Notes under the pieces: generated by a model
Told to the model about the DNA's origin: nothing
Databases searched by the model: none
The model's input: only the letters and a program-made list of their open reading frames with translations
Shown: positions 11,724 through 22,689 of the stretch, one piece after another
Position numbering within the stretch: the first letter of the stretch is position 1
How the letters are laid out: the number at the start of each line of letters is the position of its first letter
Translations under genes and position numbers: made by a program
From: Acheta domesticus
Taxonomy: Eukaryota > Arthropoda > Insecta > Orthoptera > Gryllidae
Direction of reading: 5' to 3'
DNA: 64,000 bases
Assembly: GCA_031308135.1 (NCBI GenBank)
Contig: JAHLJT010000631.1
Coordinates: 170,989,612-171,053,611, forward strand

Positions 11724-13075
11724 TATGCTACGCATTCAGAATTCTTTCAAATTCTGTCAGCCTTCATGCAGCTCGTTGCGTTTATTTTGCAAATGTGCAT
11801 TCCCGCCTGAGATATGGCATAATATTCTGGGGAAGCTCATCCTGTAGTATTCAGACCTTCAGATTGCAAAAGAAAATTATTCGAATAATGAAAAAATGCC
11901 TTCCACGTGATTCCTGCAAGCCTCTTTTCATTGAGCTGGGAATCCTACCATTGCCTTGTCTATTTATTTACGAATCTGTAATATTTGTCAAAAATGACCT
12001 ACTTAACGGAGGGAACATATTTTCATGCAATATTGATATTTATAATTACAACACACGCCGTAGAAATCACGTGCATCAAGTGTCAGTATCAACAGCTCAG
12101 TACAAGAAATCAACATACAATACATGTACGTTACTTTACAACGCATTGCCAGATGACATAAAACAATTAAAGTCGGTACACAAATTTAAGTTAAAAGTAA
12201 AATATTTTCTGCTGTAAAACTGTTTCTATACAATTAGAGACTATACTGATCGTGAAAAATAAAAATAATGTTTAATGTAACAAAACAAAGATATATAATA
12301 AATTAGTTTATGTTTGCATTGTATACATTTAAAAAAATATTTAATACGCCTGTAACAAGTAATGTACTTCAGCTTCCGGGTCAATGATCCCCATCTCGAT
12401 CAGGTTTTTGTCGTTTCCCTGATCCATTGAGCAAATGCTGAGATGGCCCCTTGTTTTGCTTCTGGACGTAAATGTAGCTTCACTGTGCGCACGTTTTGTT
12501 GAGCACTCCTTTTGCTTGTAGTTCATTTACAGTTGAAATTGATTTTCTATAACTCGGGAAAAAACATTTTTCAAATATCTTTATTTTTCTAAAATAATTA
12601 TTTTCTCAATTCATTTTTTCGTTTGTTTTTTTTAATAAAATTCTGGCCCTCAAGAAAATGTGCGCAGATAAATTTCTTTCCCCACACGTCATATACAGTT
12701 TTTACTGTTTTTTGACAAATAAATAAATAAATAAACAACACCTACCAATTAACTAAGTTATAGAAAAGTTAAAATAAAGAAACTAATGGGACTAATAGTT
12801 TGGAATCGTTCTTGTAAAACGAAAGTTAACAACAAACCTTGTTAATTGCATTAACGACCACTTTAAATTAGAAAAATTAAATTTCTGCAATTTCGAAAGA
12901 AAGTTTTGCGCCAAGGAAGTCCGATCGGCTCTGCTCCAATAGATCAGTTGTAAACCACTCCAGTAGTTACACCACCTGGAGGAGATAACCCCTGATTGTA
13001 GGAAGCACGAAGGAGGGCTGTACCCGGGACAACGTTATTCTGTGGTTTAAACCCCAATTGTAAAAACGGTCCTTA

Positions 13076-14300
13076 ATCAGGGATTTCATCCAGTGTCGAT
13101 GAGACAAAAGTCTTTAGAAATTTCATTCACGAGACATTACCATGCTCACACTTGAAATCTAGTCGTTGTGAATTTCTGGTGAGGTTGCATGAAACGGTGG
13201 AATTTTCCGTATCATCCTAGAGAGTTTAATCATATTCATTATTTCATTTATATATTCTATGAAATTTTTTATATTTGATGATCCCCTATCTTCATGGCCA
13301 CAAAATGCAAGCTCTTGTCTCCCAAAAAAGCATACAACTCGAATGAAGTGTGATAAAATTTCCCAGTTTTTTCTTATATCACTGCTGTATTGCTCAACAA
13401 AGCCTGTGCTGGCTATTTAGTAATCTTTTATCCTCTTAGATTTTCCGAACATTTTTAATGGTTTCTCACGTGCTATATGAGTGTACGAGTACTTATTATG
13501 TGTCTTGATAGCCTTGTAAATATTATTTAAATTTGCGTAAAAACCCTGAAATCCCACCCTTTTTTTCTTTTGAGAACATAAAATATCAGTGTTTTAAGAC
13601 TTTACATCGACTTATCCATTATTCATTATCACAAATTTTATTATTAAAATGTCGCTGATATTTTTAATGTTCGAAATGATACTGAGAGTAGGTTTTTGAC
13701 AGAATGCTTTTTATAATTTCCTTTTCAAAGAATGTTAGTCTGCATATTTCTAGTTTTTAATTTGTCCACGGCACAACACAATTCCATAATTATGTGCACG
13801 GCAAAATGCGATTTCATAATTATATAGTCTCTTACTTGGATCGCGTTGTACTCGCCATTCCTCAGCACGGATGTGAATTGCACGGTCTCATACCCTTGTG
13901 CATTCAACCACCACAATCCCTAACGTAAATTGGTTACAAATACATATTTACTAAATGCATTAAAATAAGATAATAAAACGTAAATAATATTACTACGCTA
14001 ACTAATTAACCTTGTTCTCTTACAAACACCGAAGAAAACCATGAAATTTCGTAACATAAGATTTATTTCATAGGCTTGCTGGATGTAATGGTTTCCTGTG
14101 CATCTAATTCACAGCGCAGGCGAGGCTGCATTTCCGAGTGAGTCATTCATCCATGTGAAGAATCGAACGGCGCGAAGTTTGAAATATAAAGAAATATTGT
14201 ATAATACAAAATGAAAATAACAAATGGGCAATTTACAATCATTTGAAAGTAAAAATAACTGATATTGTCAGGGTATGTAACACATCACCCGCATCCATGG
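13076..14300 (-). pseudogene. DUF4371/ZMYM1-like hAT transposase remnant (copy 1)
   Basis: On the minus strand at about 13228-13352 the translation reads FFGRQELAFCGHEDRGSS followed by NIKNFIEYI. This fits the start of the DUF4371 domain, whose usual pattern is fLarQgLaLRGHdE...N.GNFlell, found in ZMYM1-like hAT transposases. Weaker upstream coding traces run to about 14190. Stops and shifts are frequent. The RNase-H-like catalytic core and the C-terminal dimerisation region are absent, because the element is only about 1.5 kb without its insertion. The plus-strand copy at 43.3 kb carries the same segment in a worse state. Confidence 0.65.
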
Positions 14301-14322
14301 ACGCTACGCTCCTGGTAATGTA

Positions 14323-14625
14323 GTGTATGTAATTGTATGTAAGTAAGGGGCGAGAATAGGACAAGGAAGAAGAAGAGAAGATCGTGAGCAGTCTGTGGCC
14401 CGTTTGTTGGGGTTCTGTTCTTACATTTGCCTGGTGTTGATCGGAGAAACAATGGAACACTACCAATCAGAGCAGCCGACCATTATAATTCTCCTCCAGA
14501 TTGCGAGTGACTTCAACCTAGCTATCTAGCTAGTGTCGAAACATACTGCCACCGTCCAGACTCTAACTAAGACCTCACGGTTAGAGGCACAGTTGTGATA
14601 ACAATTAATGTCTTGAGGCTCCTAA
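14323..14625 (-). repeat. SINE family S1, copy b, promoter-proximal part
   Basis: Read on the minus strand this contains the CTAACCGTGAGGTC block, the CTAGCTAGATAGCTAG block and a GATCAACACCAGGCAAATG block followed by CAACAAACGGGCCAC, in the same order as copies a and c. It stops at the hAT target-site duplication, and the missing distal part is at 6715-6816. Confidence 0.65.
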
Positions 14626-15730
14626 GCTGTATACGTATACGAAAAAGTTATAATTTAAAATAAGAGCTAATGTTAAGAAAATAAGTTAAAGGCGAGGACA
14701 TGTAAGGCGCAGCAAATAAATAGCAGAAAAGGAATTTTAACTGAGAGAAATTACAAATTGGCCCAGAGTTGTGTGAAGCAGGGGAAACCGAAAAGCAGTC
14801 GAAGAGGACTGCGCAGGCAGAGATTGGACTGTGCTGGGAGTGAAGATACGGACGGTTCCGGGGGAAGCGCTCGAATGACGGTGATGCCGCAGATGGCCGA
14901 GGAGGCAGTTGAGATTCGAGGTTTCCGTCGGGCGCCGCCCCAGAAGCTGTCGGACGGAGAGAGAACGAAGCAAGGGAAGAGAGAGCAGACCGCGACATCT
15001 GCTGCGCTGATGGGCCTGCAGAAGCAGTGGGTTAGCTCCTCTTAAGGCAGCAGGGTCCGATGGTTGTGAGGTAAAAATTTTCCACAGAAGGAAGGAAATC
15101 GTTGTGGAAAGCGAGGAATTAAACTTGGAATGTGTGACCTACTGCAAACTTACGAAGTATTTAACGTTCCGTTCCCAAAGAAAAGACGTTTAAAAGTACA
15201 ATGAATGAAAAAGATGCTAATAAAAACTGAATCTAAGGAATTTATTACCGCAGTAGCTTGAGAGACTGCACTTGTGGATGTCAAAAGTACACATGTACAG
15301 GGCTCGTCAAATATACTACATAATCTAGAGTTTTCTCGAATTTTTCCAGAACAATCAGGGCGAAAATGGCTAAATAGTCTTCTTTAAAAAAGTATTGAAG
15401 TTATGCCGTAAATTTACTGATAATTTCATGGAATAATAATGTAGTTGATTCTCCAAAAACGTATATTGAGGAACGTCTTATATGGCACTCGCAGCATTTA
15501 TCATAAAGCATATTACTCCAAGGTGCGTTTTACACAATTCCCTAATGAATTATAATATTGCAACATACATTGACATATTATATTTTAATTAATGGTTAAG
15601 AGAGATTTTAAGAAAATATAAGTTCCGCAAGCAGAACATTTTTTTTTTCAGATGAAAAGAAATCGCACTTTGGTTCCTAAATATAAATCAAAGTCCCCGA
15701 AAAGACGCTTGACCTCTGCGCCGCCTCGGT
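14626..15730. other. Unannotated DNA
   Basis: Open frames on both strands between about 14650 and 15050 overlap each other and show no family features. The rest is AT-rich. Confidence 0.45.
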
Positions 15731-15734
15731 TGGT

Positions 15735-16060
15735 CTGAAAGGCGGGGGCGGGGGCGGCGGGCGGGGGCGGGGCGGGGGCGTGGCGCGGGGGCGGGGTGCG
15801 GGGGCATGGCGGGCGCTTGTCATGCAAATCGACCGCGGAGCGCCGAGCGCCATTGGGCTGATTGGGCTCGCGAGCGCAGCGGTGCTAATTCCTGCCACAG
15901 CCGCCGCACAGCGCTTCGGCGCCAGAACGGCAAGACGGGGCGGACGCCGCGCCGATGAGGGCAAAGGGTTCCTGCTTTCCCCGAATCGAATGAAAGTTTC
16001 CCCACGAGGGAGAGATTGCATTGGAATGCTGAGCTACACACCGATGCTGAATCCACACAA
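15735..16060. promoter_or_regulatory. GC island with octamer and paired CCAAT boxes (candidate promoter)
   Basis: A G-run-rich stretch (15737-15812, GGGGGCGG-type, G-quadruplex-prone) leads into a CpG-rich segment. It contains the octamer ATGCAAAT at 15822-15829 and two inverted CCAAT boxes (ATTGG at 15852-15856 and 15861-15865, nine bases apart). The motifs are seen directly. The promoter role is inferred and no downstream gene was recognised. Confidence 0.35.
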
Positions 16061-16065
16061 CTACA

Positions 16066-16324
16066 TACCTCAAAATTTAGGATTGATATAGAATTCCGTA
16101 TTTTGGTACATGGAGGAACAATATTTTACATTCATCTGTAGGGCACGAAGGTCGTAATATTGTTTCAAATATTCATTAATTTTTATAATTACTTAAATAT
16201 TTCACAAAATAATTGAAATTTTGAAACTTCTAGCTCGTTTCAGGCGAACTATGCACATTGAACTTCATACGTTTTCTTTTGCATAACGCTGAAATCTGCC
16301 ACTTTCTTCCTCATCACGCTGTTG
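16066..16324. other. AT-rich spacer
   Basis: Nothing recognised between the GC island and S1 copy c. Confidence 0.4.
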
Positions 16325-16840
16325 CAATGCCTGAGTTTAGCTCAGAGCTATCTCTGCGGTGACTCTAACCGAGATCCTAGGTTGCAAGTCCCGACAGTTG
16401 GCGGATTTTCGATACTACTTTAGTTACTATGTCCAAATCAGTCGCGGTCTGGACGAGAATTCTACCGGCTCGCTTCTGTTTGGTACATTTTCTTGGTTTC
16501 TTCGATCAATACCGGGCGAATGTGGAAGCAGAACCGTAACAAACGGGACACGGACCGCACGCCATCTTTCCGTCCTCTTCCTTGTTCTATTATCTCCCCT
16601 TATTTGAAAATACAGTTACGTGCATTACACTACCGCACATGTCGCGATATCTGTCAGAAGCTAAGTGCTACTAACTGATACGGCGTGGGGTACTTGGAAG
16701 GTTATTCCCCCGCAAGATAGAGTGTAGTTCGAGGCCGGACCTCAGCATTAAGCTTGGGAAGAACACCACCGGTTCTCTTGATAAAACATTCACTACACTA
16801 ACGGAACTAACGACAATAGCAGTGTGTCGCGACCGAAAAC
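16325..16840 (+). repeat. tRNA-derived SINE, family S1, copy c
   Basis: This is the best preserved head of the family. An A-box-like TAGCTCAGAGC lies at 16338-16348 and a B-box-like GGTTGCAAGTCC at 16380-16391, in a tRNA-like order with CTCTAACCGAGATCCTAG between. The body has the GGCGAATGTGGAAGCAGAAC block, and the 3' part runs through GAGTGTAGTTCGAGG to about 16840. RNA polymerase III transcription is the expected origin; current activity is not shown. Confidence 0.65.
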
Positions 16841-18540
16841 ATTAAGCCAATCAATTAATCAATTCATTGCGCTTCCTACTTCCCACAGCTCTTGCGCGCA
16901 GTTTCATTTCCTGTCAGATTTCATGAATTTACCTTTTCTCGTTTTGTGGTCGTAATGACGTAAACAATTCAAGGTCAATGCGGGGCGGAATGACGCAGGG
17001 CTGAAGAAAATGAAGAGGGGGTGGAGGTGCGAAAAGGGCCTGACCGGGGGTGGTGAGCGGATGGGAGTGTTGTGAGAGAGGGGTGAAGTAAGGTGACGCG
17101 GAGTGGGACAGATCGGTGCAACCTAGAGCGGGGAGGAGTGGGGTGGAGTTGGAACTGGATCGGGATTGTGCTCGGTAGGGCGGAACGGTGCTTCGTCATG
17201 ATGTAAACAAATTTGCTTCCTAATTAAGTTATAGTGAATTCATTTGTTTCCCTATCTAATAAATAATTATGGTAAAAAATGAGCCAGGGGAACGCCATGT
17301 AACTTTTGTTGTATAAAAATAAATGTTTAACTCAGAATGTTCTATACAAGTTTAATAAAAGCAATACTATCAAAACCTGTACCCTCACATTGTTGAAGCT
17401 TGTCCCAGCGTTTGGACCTTGTCGCCTCGAGAAAGGACAGTGCAATCGTCTGTCCTCGTAGCGTGCAGGGGAGAGGCTAGCAGAGAGAGGGGCCCACGAA
17501 AAGGGAGGAATATAAATATTTATGAGTCCACAACTTGTCTTCCACAGGTCGATCATATTCCTCCTGGGCCTTGGAGTTTCTGCCAGTAGACCTGGAGAAG
17601 TGACGTCAGGTTCTGGGAGTTTAATGAAATACCAGATTTGTAAATGAGTGTTTTAAATAGCAGACACGTTTATAATGTTAGGTAAAACGATAATTTATCA
17701 TAAACAAAAATTTGCAATAACTTCAGTTGTACACTTGAGTTACGAATGTTGTTAGATAATATTATAGTCGATCAGACACGCACACTTGTAACGAACATCT
17801 TTCTCAATTTGTAACATTAATCTCATTAGCGACTCTCCACTTCAAGAAACTCAAAATGACAAATCATTAGTTTTAATTGTTGGTTCAATTCCTCTTAATG
17901 CGCCTTAGTAATTTGGAAAACGGAGAAAAGACAAACGAAAAGACGTTTCATGAATCGTTAGGTTGGACGTTTTACAACGAAGGGAAACCGAGCAATCCAC
18001 TTGAATGACTTCTATCTCTCTCTGGGGTCACGGTTTCAGTCGTCGAAACAGATTCGTCCGCCACCTCCAGCACAAGGAAGCTGCCTCCAATCCACTACCA
18101 ACGCAACCCCAACACAAATCCTCCCACAACCCATCCCGCTCCCTGCCGTCGCCCTTAATTTTATTCCCTCTGCCGTCCTCGTCCCCCCCACCTGAATGCT
18201 TCCACTACTCCCGACTCTCTGCCCAATAACACAGAAATCTCACACTGAGCATCGATGAGATTTGGATAACCCCTTGATCCCTCAGAATCAGATTTGTCTG
18301 CAATATTGCTGACTGAATTCTGCGAAGAAGGTACGATGTACGCTCGGAATTCAAAGCAAATACAAAATCCATTACTTTCATCCCTTTGAATTTCCATCAT
18401 ATATTAATATATAATAGCGTATTGATCGTTTCTTTTCCGCAACGCAAAACCTATTGTAAAATGCAAAGTGTAGCTGACTCATGCATTCCACAATCTACAA
18501 AGAAACGAATGGATACAGTAGGAGATTCGTTTCACAATCT
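16841..18540. other. Unannotated DNA
   Basis: Mixed composition, with a purine-skewed stretch of GGGG-type runs at about 17030-17150. No gene, repeat copy or RNA gene recognised. Confidence 0.45.
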
Positions 18541-18579
18541 GCCTAGTTGAATTGCTCTTCCATCTGTGGGAAGAGGGTC

Positions 18580-18800
18580 CCGCAAGGGCAAAGGTTGCGT
18601 GCAACGGGTGACATCGAAGTAACCACGTAATCACCAGCGCCCCCACAGGCCCGACGCCCGTCGCCCATCGCCCGGAGGCCAATCCGGGGCGAGTGGCGCC
18701 GGAGGGGACGCCGTTTACGACCTCCGCGAGCGCCCGCGTCGCGCCCCGAGGAGCCCAGGGCCACGGCGGCTGAAGGGCCAACACGCAAACCAGCCCTCAA
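18580..18800. other. GC island
   Basis: About 220 bases rich in CpG dinucleotides within AT-rich flanks. Short open frames cross it on the minus strand but none has recognisable features. Confidence 0.55.
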
Positions 18801-19309
18801 TTAATTCCCTTCTGAATTCCGACCGCTTCTCCTCCAATTGAAAAGAACTTCATCTCCTGATCTCCATTCTCATTCTATGAATGTTAATTCGGAATGTTTT
18901 GTGGATAATTCATATTTATTGATTACAAATAAGCGATTTTTTAATTGAACACGGTGGAATATTAATCATTATATCGATGTCACAAGGACCATAATGTAAA
19001 CACCAGTCAATTACGAATATGTAATAAGTACGGAAAATGTTGAAAGGTGAACTAATTGGTAATAAATTATGATTTTGTTTCTTCCTAAATTATAAAATAT
19101 CAACAATTCCTTCACTCTACTTTATATTCGTCGTTTGGTTGCTGTTCTATATCTAGTTCTACTGTATAAACTTACTACATACCAAGCCCAATCGGTACGC
19201 TCAAACAATTAATTTCAGAATAAGAAAACTTTCTCCTGTGAGAGCTTCTATCCGGACATTCCAATTAATCGCTTTCGTGAGGAAAATATTGTTGGGAGGT
19301 TGGCAGCAG

Positions 19310-20110
19310 AAACGGTCCCGCGGCGCCGCCCCGTCCCTCGTGGCCTCTTTCCCCGCCCGCCCACAGAGCGCACGACGCGCTCTCGCCCGCTCGCTCCCTG
19401 AGGCTCTCCGAATCGGAGCGAGTTCCAATTGCCCTTTATCGAACACTTTCGCTGAGCGCGTCTGTAGGTAAAAGCATTGTATTTTATGCCGCCGCAGGTT
19501 CTCGGAACATTTTTTCAGATTAGTCTCCACCGCCTGAGTCGTGAGGACGTGAGGTGATTTTCGCCTTTGTTTTGTTGCGGGGCAATGCGGAGCGCTGGAT
19601 CACGCGTTGCAGGAGCAGGGGGGGGGGGCCGAGGGGCGGGGCGAGGGGCGGCGGGGGCGGCGGGGGCGGCGGGGGCGGCGGGGGCGGCGGGGGCAGGGCA
19701 GGGGGGGCGGCGGGGGGCGGCGGGGGCGGCGGGGGCGGCGGGGGCGGCGGAGGGGCGGCGGGGGCGGCGGGGGGCGGCGGGGGCGGCGGGGGCGGCGGGG
19801 GCGCGGGGTGCGGCGGGGTCGGAGGGTGGCGCGGGGGCGCGGGGCGGCGGGGGCGGGGCGGGGCGGCGGGGGCGGCGGGGGCGGCGGGGCGGGGGCGGCG
19901 GGGGCGGGCGGGGGCGGCGGGGCGGCGGGGGCGGCGGGGCACGGGGGCGGCGGCGACCTGGCGGCGGGCAGAGACGAGCGAGCGGGCGAGTGGGTCTGTC
20001 CGTCAAAGGACCGGCTCCCGTCCTGGGGCAAAAGCTCACCCGCCCACAGACAGCCCGCTCCTCCGCTGCCTGCATCTGGCTTTTAACTCGCCAATTCAAT
20101 GCGACCATTC
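19310..20110. other. GC island with GGCGGGGGC array
   Basis: A CpG-rich block whose core (about 19617-19945) is an irregular tandem array of GGCGGGGGC-type units. Both strands are open for long stretches, as poly-Gly, poly-Ala or poly-Pro/Arg frames, because the repeat lacks stop codons. The G-rich strand is G-quadruplex-prone. No protein-coding call is made. Confidence 0.75.
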
Positions 20111-20119
20111 ACTCGGTAG

Positions 20120-21780
20120 AACCCGGTAGATGTCCTATCGGAGGGACAGACAGATCGCAAAGGAAGTCCACCCAAATGCTCCCCTTGGTGAATTTCAAGC
20201 TCCACAGATTACATCTGCAAACATACGCTAACTAAATTCGTAAATCGAAAACCTGTTTCTGAGAATAGGTTTTCCGTGTAGCGTAGCCCTTTGAACTTCA
20301 TTTCTCGTTTAAGCGACAGGAATTTATTAACTTCTTTCATTAGCAGCAAAAACTCCACCACAACCCTCGTTCTCTCACCATTTTCCCTTCATCTTTTTTC
20401 GGCCACTTGATTCAATATTTCTGATTTATAATTAGAACTAAAACTGAAGATGTATTCGAAATATTGGTAATAACGGTATTGGGCTTCTATCAGCCAGGCA
20501 CTACTCTATTTTGTTGTCGATCGAAATTGATTGTCAGTCTTTTAAACTTGTCAAGTCTCATTTTTGTGAAAAATTAGATGAATTTAGAGCCAATCAACAA
20601 ATGTCTATCATCTGTTAAAAGCTTGTAAGTGTAATCTCACAAATAAGGGCTGAAACTATATTTTTTTAAATCACTGAAGAGGACAAGACTCACTTCAAAG
20701 TTATTAATTTTACACGTCCCAATAAATTGCTCGAAACTAATTTATTGGTTTTGAAATGGGGTCATCAATATGTTTTTAACAATATTATTAAAAACTATTT
20801 TAAATTTATCATCTGAAACAGATGAATCTCGAGGTAAACTATTTGCATTTAACTGGTTCAAATATATTTTTTCTTATTACCCTTTACTATCTTCTTGCTC
20901 TTAAATCTTATCTTCCCTACATTTCCAACAAAAGTATCTTAATCCTTACGACCTTACCAAAAGATATGACTTCGTAACGGAACTTTCCTCAACGTTTATT
21001 CCTTGTGTTGCCTACAGCTTCTCAATATATTTTATCAGGAAGGGTTAAAACTCTTCATCTCTCCTTGGCTCATTCAGCCACGAAAATGGTACGCGCATTC
21101 TTGCGTAATGATTCTCTTGACTCACCAAATAGGCACTTTGTACAGAACTGCTCTATTAACATTTCAATTTTGTGTATTCATATTTCAAAGAAATTGCGGT
21201 TCTTGCCAGTTATTCATGTGTGCTACATACGTTACGGCACTGTCCTCTCGCGTGGTTTCTTTGAAGCGGCAAAGCTTTGCATAACGATGCTCCTCTTTCA
21301 TTCTCGTTCGCTGAGCTGAGGGCCAGCAATTTGTATACGACTAAGAATGCAATTCATGTCTCCTCTTCATGTTTTCTTCCCCTCTTTTGTATCGTGGACA
21401 GTTCTTTTATTGCTTTCAGTGTTACGAATTTCCTAAACGATCACTATTTTGTGCTTGCACTGGTATGTAATACATCAGAAAAGTACGCTCCTGCACAAGT
21501 AAAAGAGAAAAAGATGTACACTTACCTTGCAAGGCAATTTTGTTCCTTGCTCAGAATGAATATTCGCAACAACATGCAGTAATAATTCTTGGTGTTAACA
21601 AATTAATTTCATGGTGGAAGTTACGGGCGTCTGAAACTAATTTCATCCAAAAATAAAACAGTTTTCTCTTTCTCACTTTCTACGTGGAACGATTCATCTT
21701 CCTCCTTCCGGTAGCCGTTTAGCTGCTGCCAGTCCGCCGACCTGTCCGCGTAACACTGACGTAGAAAAACGGAAGACTGT
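20120..21780. other. AT-rich DNA, nothing recognised
   Basis: Only short frames without family features are present, for example near 21003-21582. Confidence 0.45.
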
Positions 21781-21789
21781 AGCCGTTCT

Positions 21790-22140
21790 GACGTGGACTC
21801 AGTGCGCTGGACTAACCCGCACAGCGCAGCGCCTCTGCACGAACTTCTTCCCGCGGTGGCCCGCGCCCCAACCCTCTCCCACTCCCAACTCCCGCTTCCC
21901 AACCTCTTCGCCCCCCTTCCCTCCCACTCCGCCGCCCTTCCAGGGATAAAGGGCGCCCCTGGGGACCCCCTCACCTGGCGCACGAACCTTCGGCAGAGCG
22001 CGCCGGAATAACTTAAAGCAGAAGAGGCGACGCGGAGATGAGTACAAAGTACGGAAGGCGAGGATACGTACAGAGCGGAAGAGAGCTCTGGTAGCGCGAG
22101 ACATCGGGAATGCAGAGGGCGCCACCAGTCCAGGGTAGGT
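21790..22140. other. GC island
   Basis: A CpG-rich block with C-rich tracts (about 21845-21970) on an AT-rich background. Long overlapping frames on both strands argue for composition rather than coding. Confidence 0.5.
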
Positions 22141-22144
22141 GTCT

Positions 22145-22685
22145 CGGAGACTAGGTTAGGAGAAGGGCTGAATGTTGATGCACTGCTAGCGACTCGTTTC
22201 GAAACGATAGTTCGAAACAAGTTCAGTATAAGTTAAATGGAAGAGGACATAGAATAAAAACGGAAATTCACGAAAAATATATATAGAGAAAATTAGAAAT
22301 GATATAAAAGAACCTCAAAAAAGAAGTGAATATTATAGAACAATATTTTAAAGAAACGGACTTTGTTATAAAAGTGATAATACAGCGAAGAAGAAAAAGT
22401 GTGTGTTGATAAAATATTTGTTGCGTTGTACATTCAAAACTATCTATTTTTTTTTAATTTACTAGCTATTCACATTTCTTCACACTTTATTCTTATGCTG
22501 TAGCAGCTGGAAAGTATTAGTGAGTTTATAGCTAAAGATAGACACGTAGAAGTCAAAATCGATCCCCAAAAAAAGATAGAAATACTTCATCGACCACTGC
22601 AAAGAAGAACATATAACAGAAAGAACAGAAAAATTGGCGTTTGTATTTTCTTGACACATAAAGTCAAAACATGAAATTCAGTCCT
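22145..22685. other. AT-rich spacer
   Basis: Nothing recognised between two GC islands. Confidence 0.4.
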
Positions 22686-22689
22686 TGGG

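Larger units (their letters stand above)
9262..12217 (+). pseudogene. LINE ORF2 remnant: endonuclease plus reverse transcriptase
   Basis: The reading starts mid-protein with GGSCIYIRN and continues through endonuclease motifs CIYRPP, VVCGDFNIDLL and YSDHDAQIL (9262-10060). After a frameshift near 10060-10090 comes the linker and RT fingers with KPLFKKGNKNDIQNYRPIS (10118-10760). After a second frameshift in a T run near 10765-10775 come FLDLSKAFDVIDH, HGVPQGSSLGP and the catalytic FADDT at about 11115-11129. The C-terminal part (11497-12217) ends with a NYNTRRRNH segment and a short hydrophobic tail. A third shift near 11240 is an extra T present only in the left copy of the duplicated assembly segment. 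The protein nicks target DNA and copies its own RNA. This copy lacks its N-terminus and is dead. Confidence 0.85.
9244..12734 (+). mobile_element. LINE (non-LTR retrotransposon, CR1/Jockey-like), 5'-truncated
   Basis: The element carries endonuclease and reverse transcriptase remnants in the plus orientation and ends in an AAAT-repeat tail (about 12717-12734). ACAACA lies on both sides (9238-9243 and 12735-12740). The copy-2 Mutator element, lacking the insertion, reads straight across this site. The 5' end begins inside the endonuclease coding region, so it is truncated, as is common for target-primed reverse transcription. True length is about 3.2 kb once the N gap and the repeated ~226 bp are removed. 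I could not decide between CR1/L2-like and Jockey-like clades. Confidence 0.85.
7301..12931 (-). mobile_element. Mutator-like element, copy 1, split by a LINE
   Basis: The left end begins ACTTGTCTCAGGCGGGAG and carries GAAGACACCCGAGCG, matching the terminal inverted repeat of copy 2 at 30139. The interior at about 7640-9243 and 12735-12931 is collinear with copy 2 (about 30810-33010), including the CACCTACCAATTAACTAAG block at 12740. Similarity to copy 2 stops at about 12931, so the right terminal repeat is lost. Relative to copy 2, about 0.6 kb of coding sequence is missing near 7920-7960. The LINE at 9244-12734 interrupts it. Confidence 0.8.
7073..13072. mobile_element. Harbinger-type MITE interrupted by a Mutator-like element
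   Basis: The inverted termini match at 24 of 30 positions. They begin GGGCCGCTTCTACAA (left) and GGACCGTTTTTACAA (right, read inward), and both reach GGGTTTAAACCA. TTA lies directly outside each end (7070-7072 and 13073-13075). GG-starting termini with a TTA/TAA duplication are typical of PIF/Harbinger elements. The uninterrupted hAT copy at 44.3 kb has continuous sequence across the same point. Only 7073-7300 and about 12932-13072 belong to this element, about 370 bp, so it is a non-autonomous MITE. The assignment to Harbinger rests on ends and duplication only. Confidence 0.7.
6817..14314 (-). mobile_element. hAT element (DUF4371/ZMYM1-like), copy 1, interrupted
   Basis: The left end begins CAGTGGCGTAGC and the right end, read inward, begins CAGGAGCGTAGC; both are hAT-type termini. 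The flanking 8-mers are GTAAAGTA (6809-6816) and GTAATGTA (14315-14322), a 7/8 match. Sequence at 6817-7069 and 13076-14314, read on the minus strand, is collinear with the intact copy at 43295-44750. The middle 6.0 kb is a later insertion (see the Harbinger-type MITE). Without it the element would be about 1.5 kb, too short to be autonomous. Confidence 0.85.

Noticed and set aside
12931..12960. Duplication partner for the left end of Mutator-like copy 1
   Set aside because: GATCAGTTG only loosely resembles AGCACGTTG. The right terminal repeat is gone, so no duplication can be claimed.
19515..20235. Long Pro/Ala-rich and Gly-rich open frames on both strands
   Set aside because: All frames of a stop-free GGC array are open. 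Overlapping frames on both strands show that this is composition, not coding.
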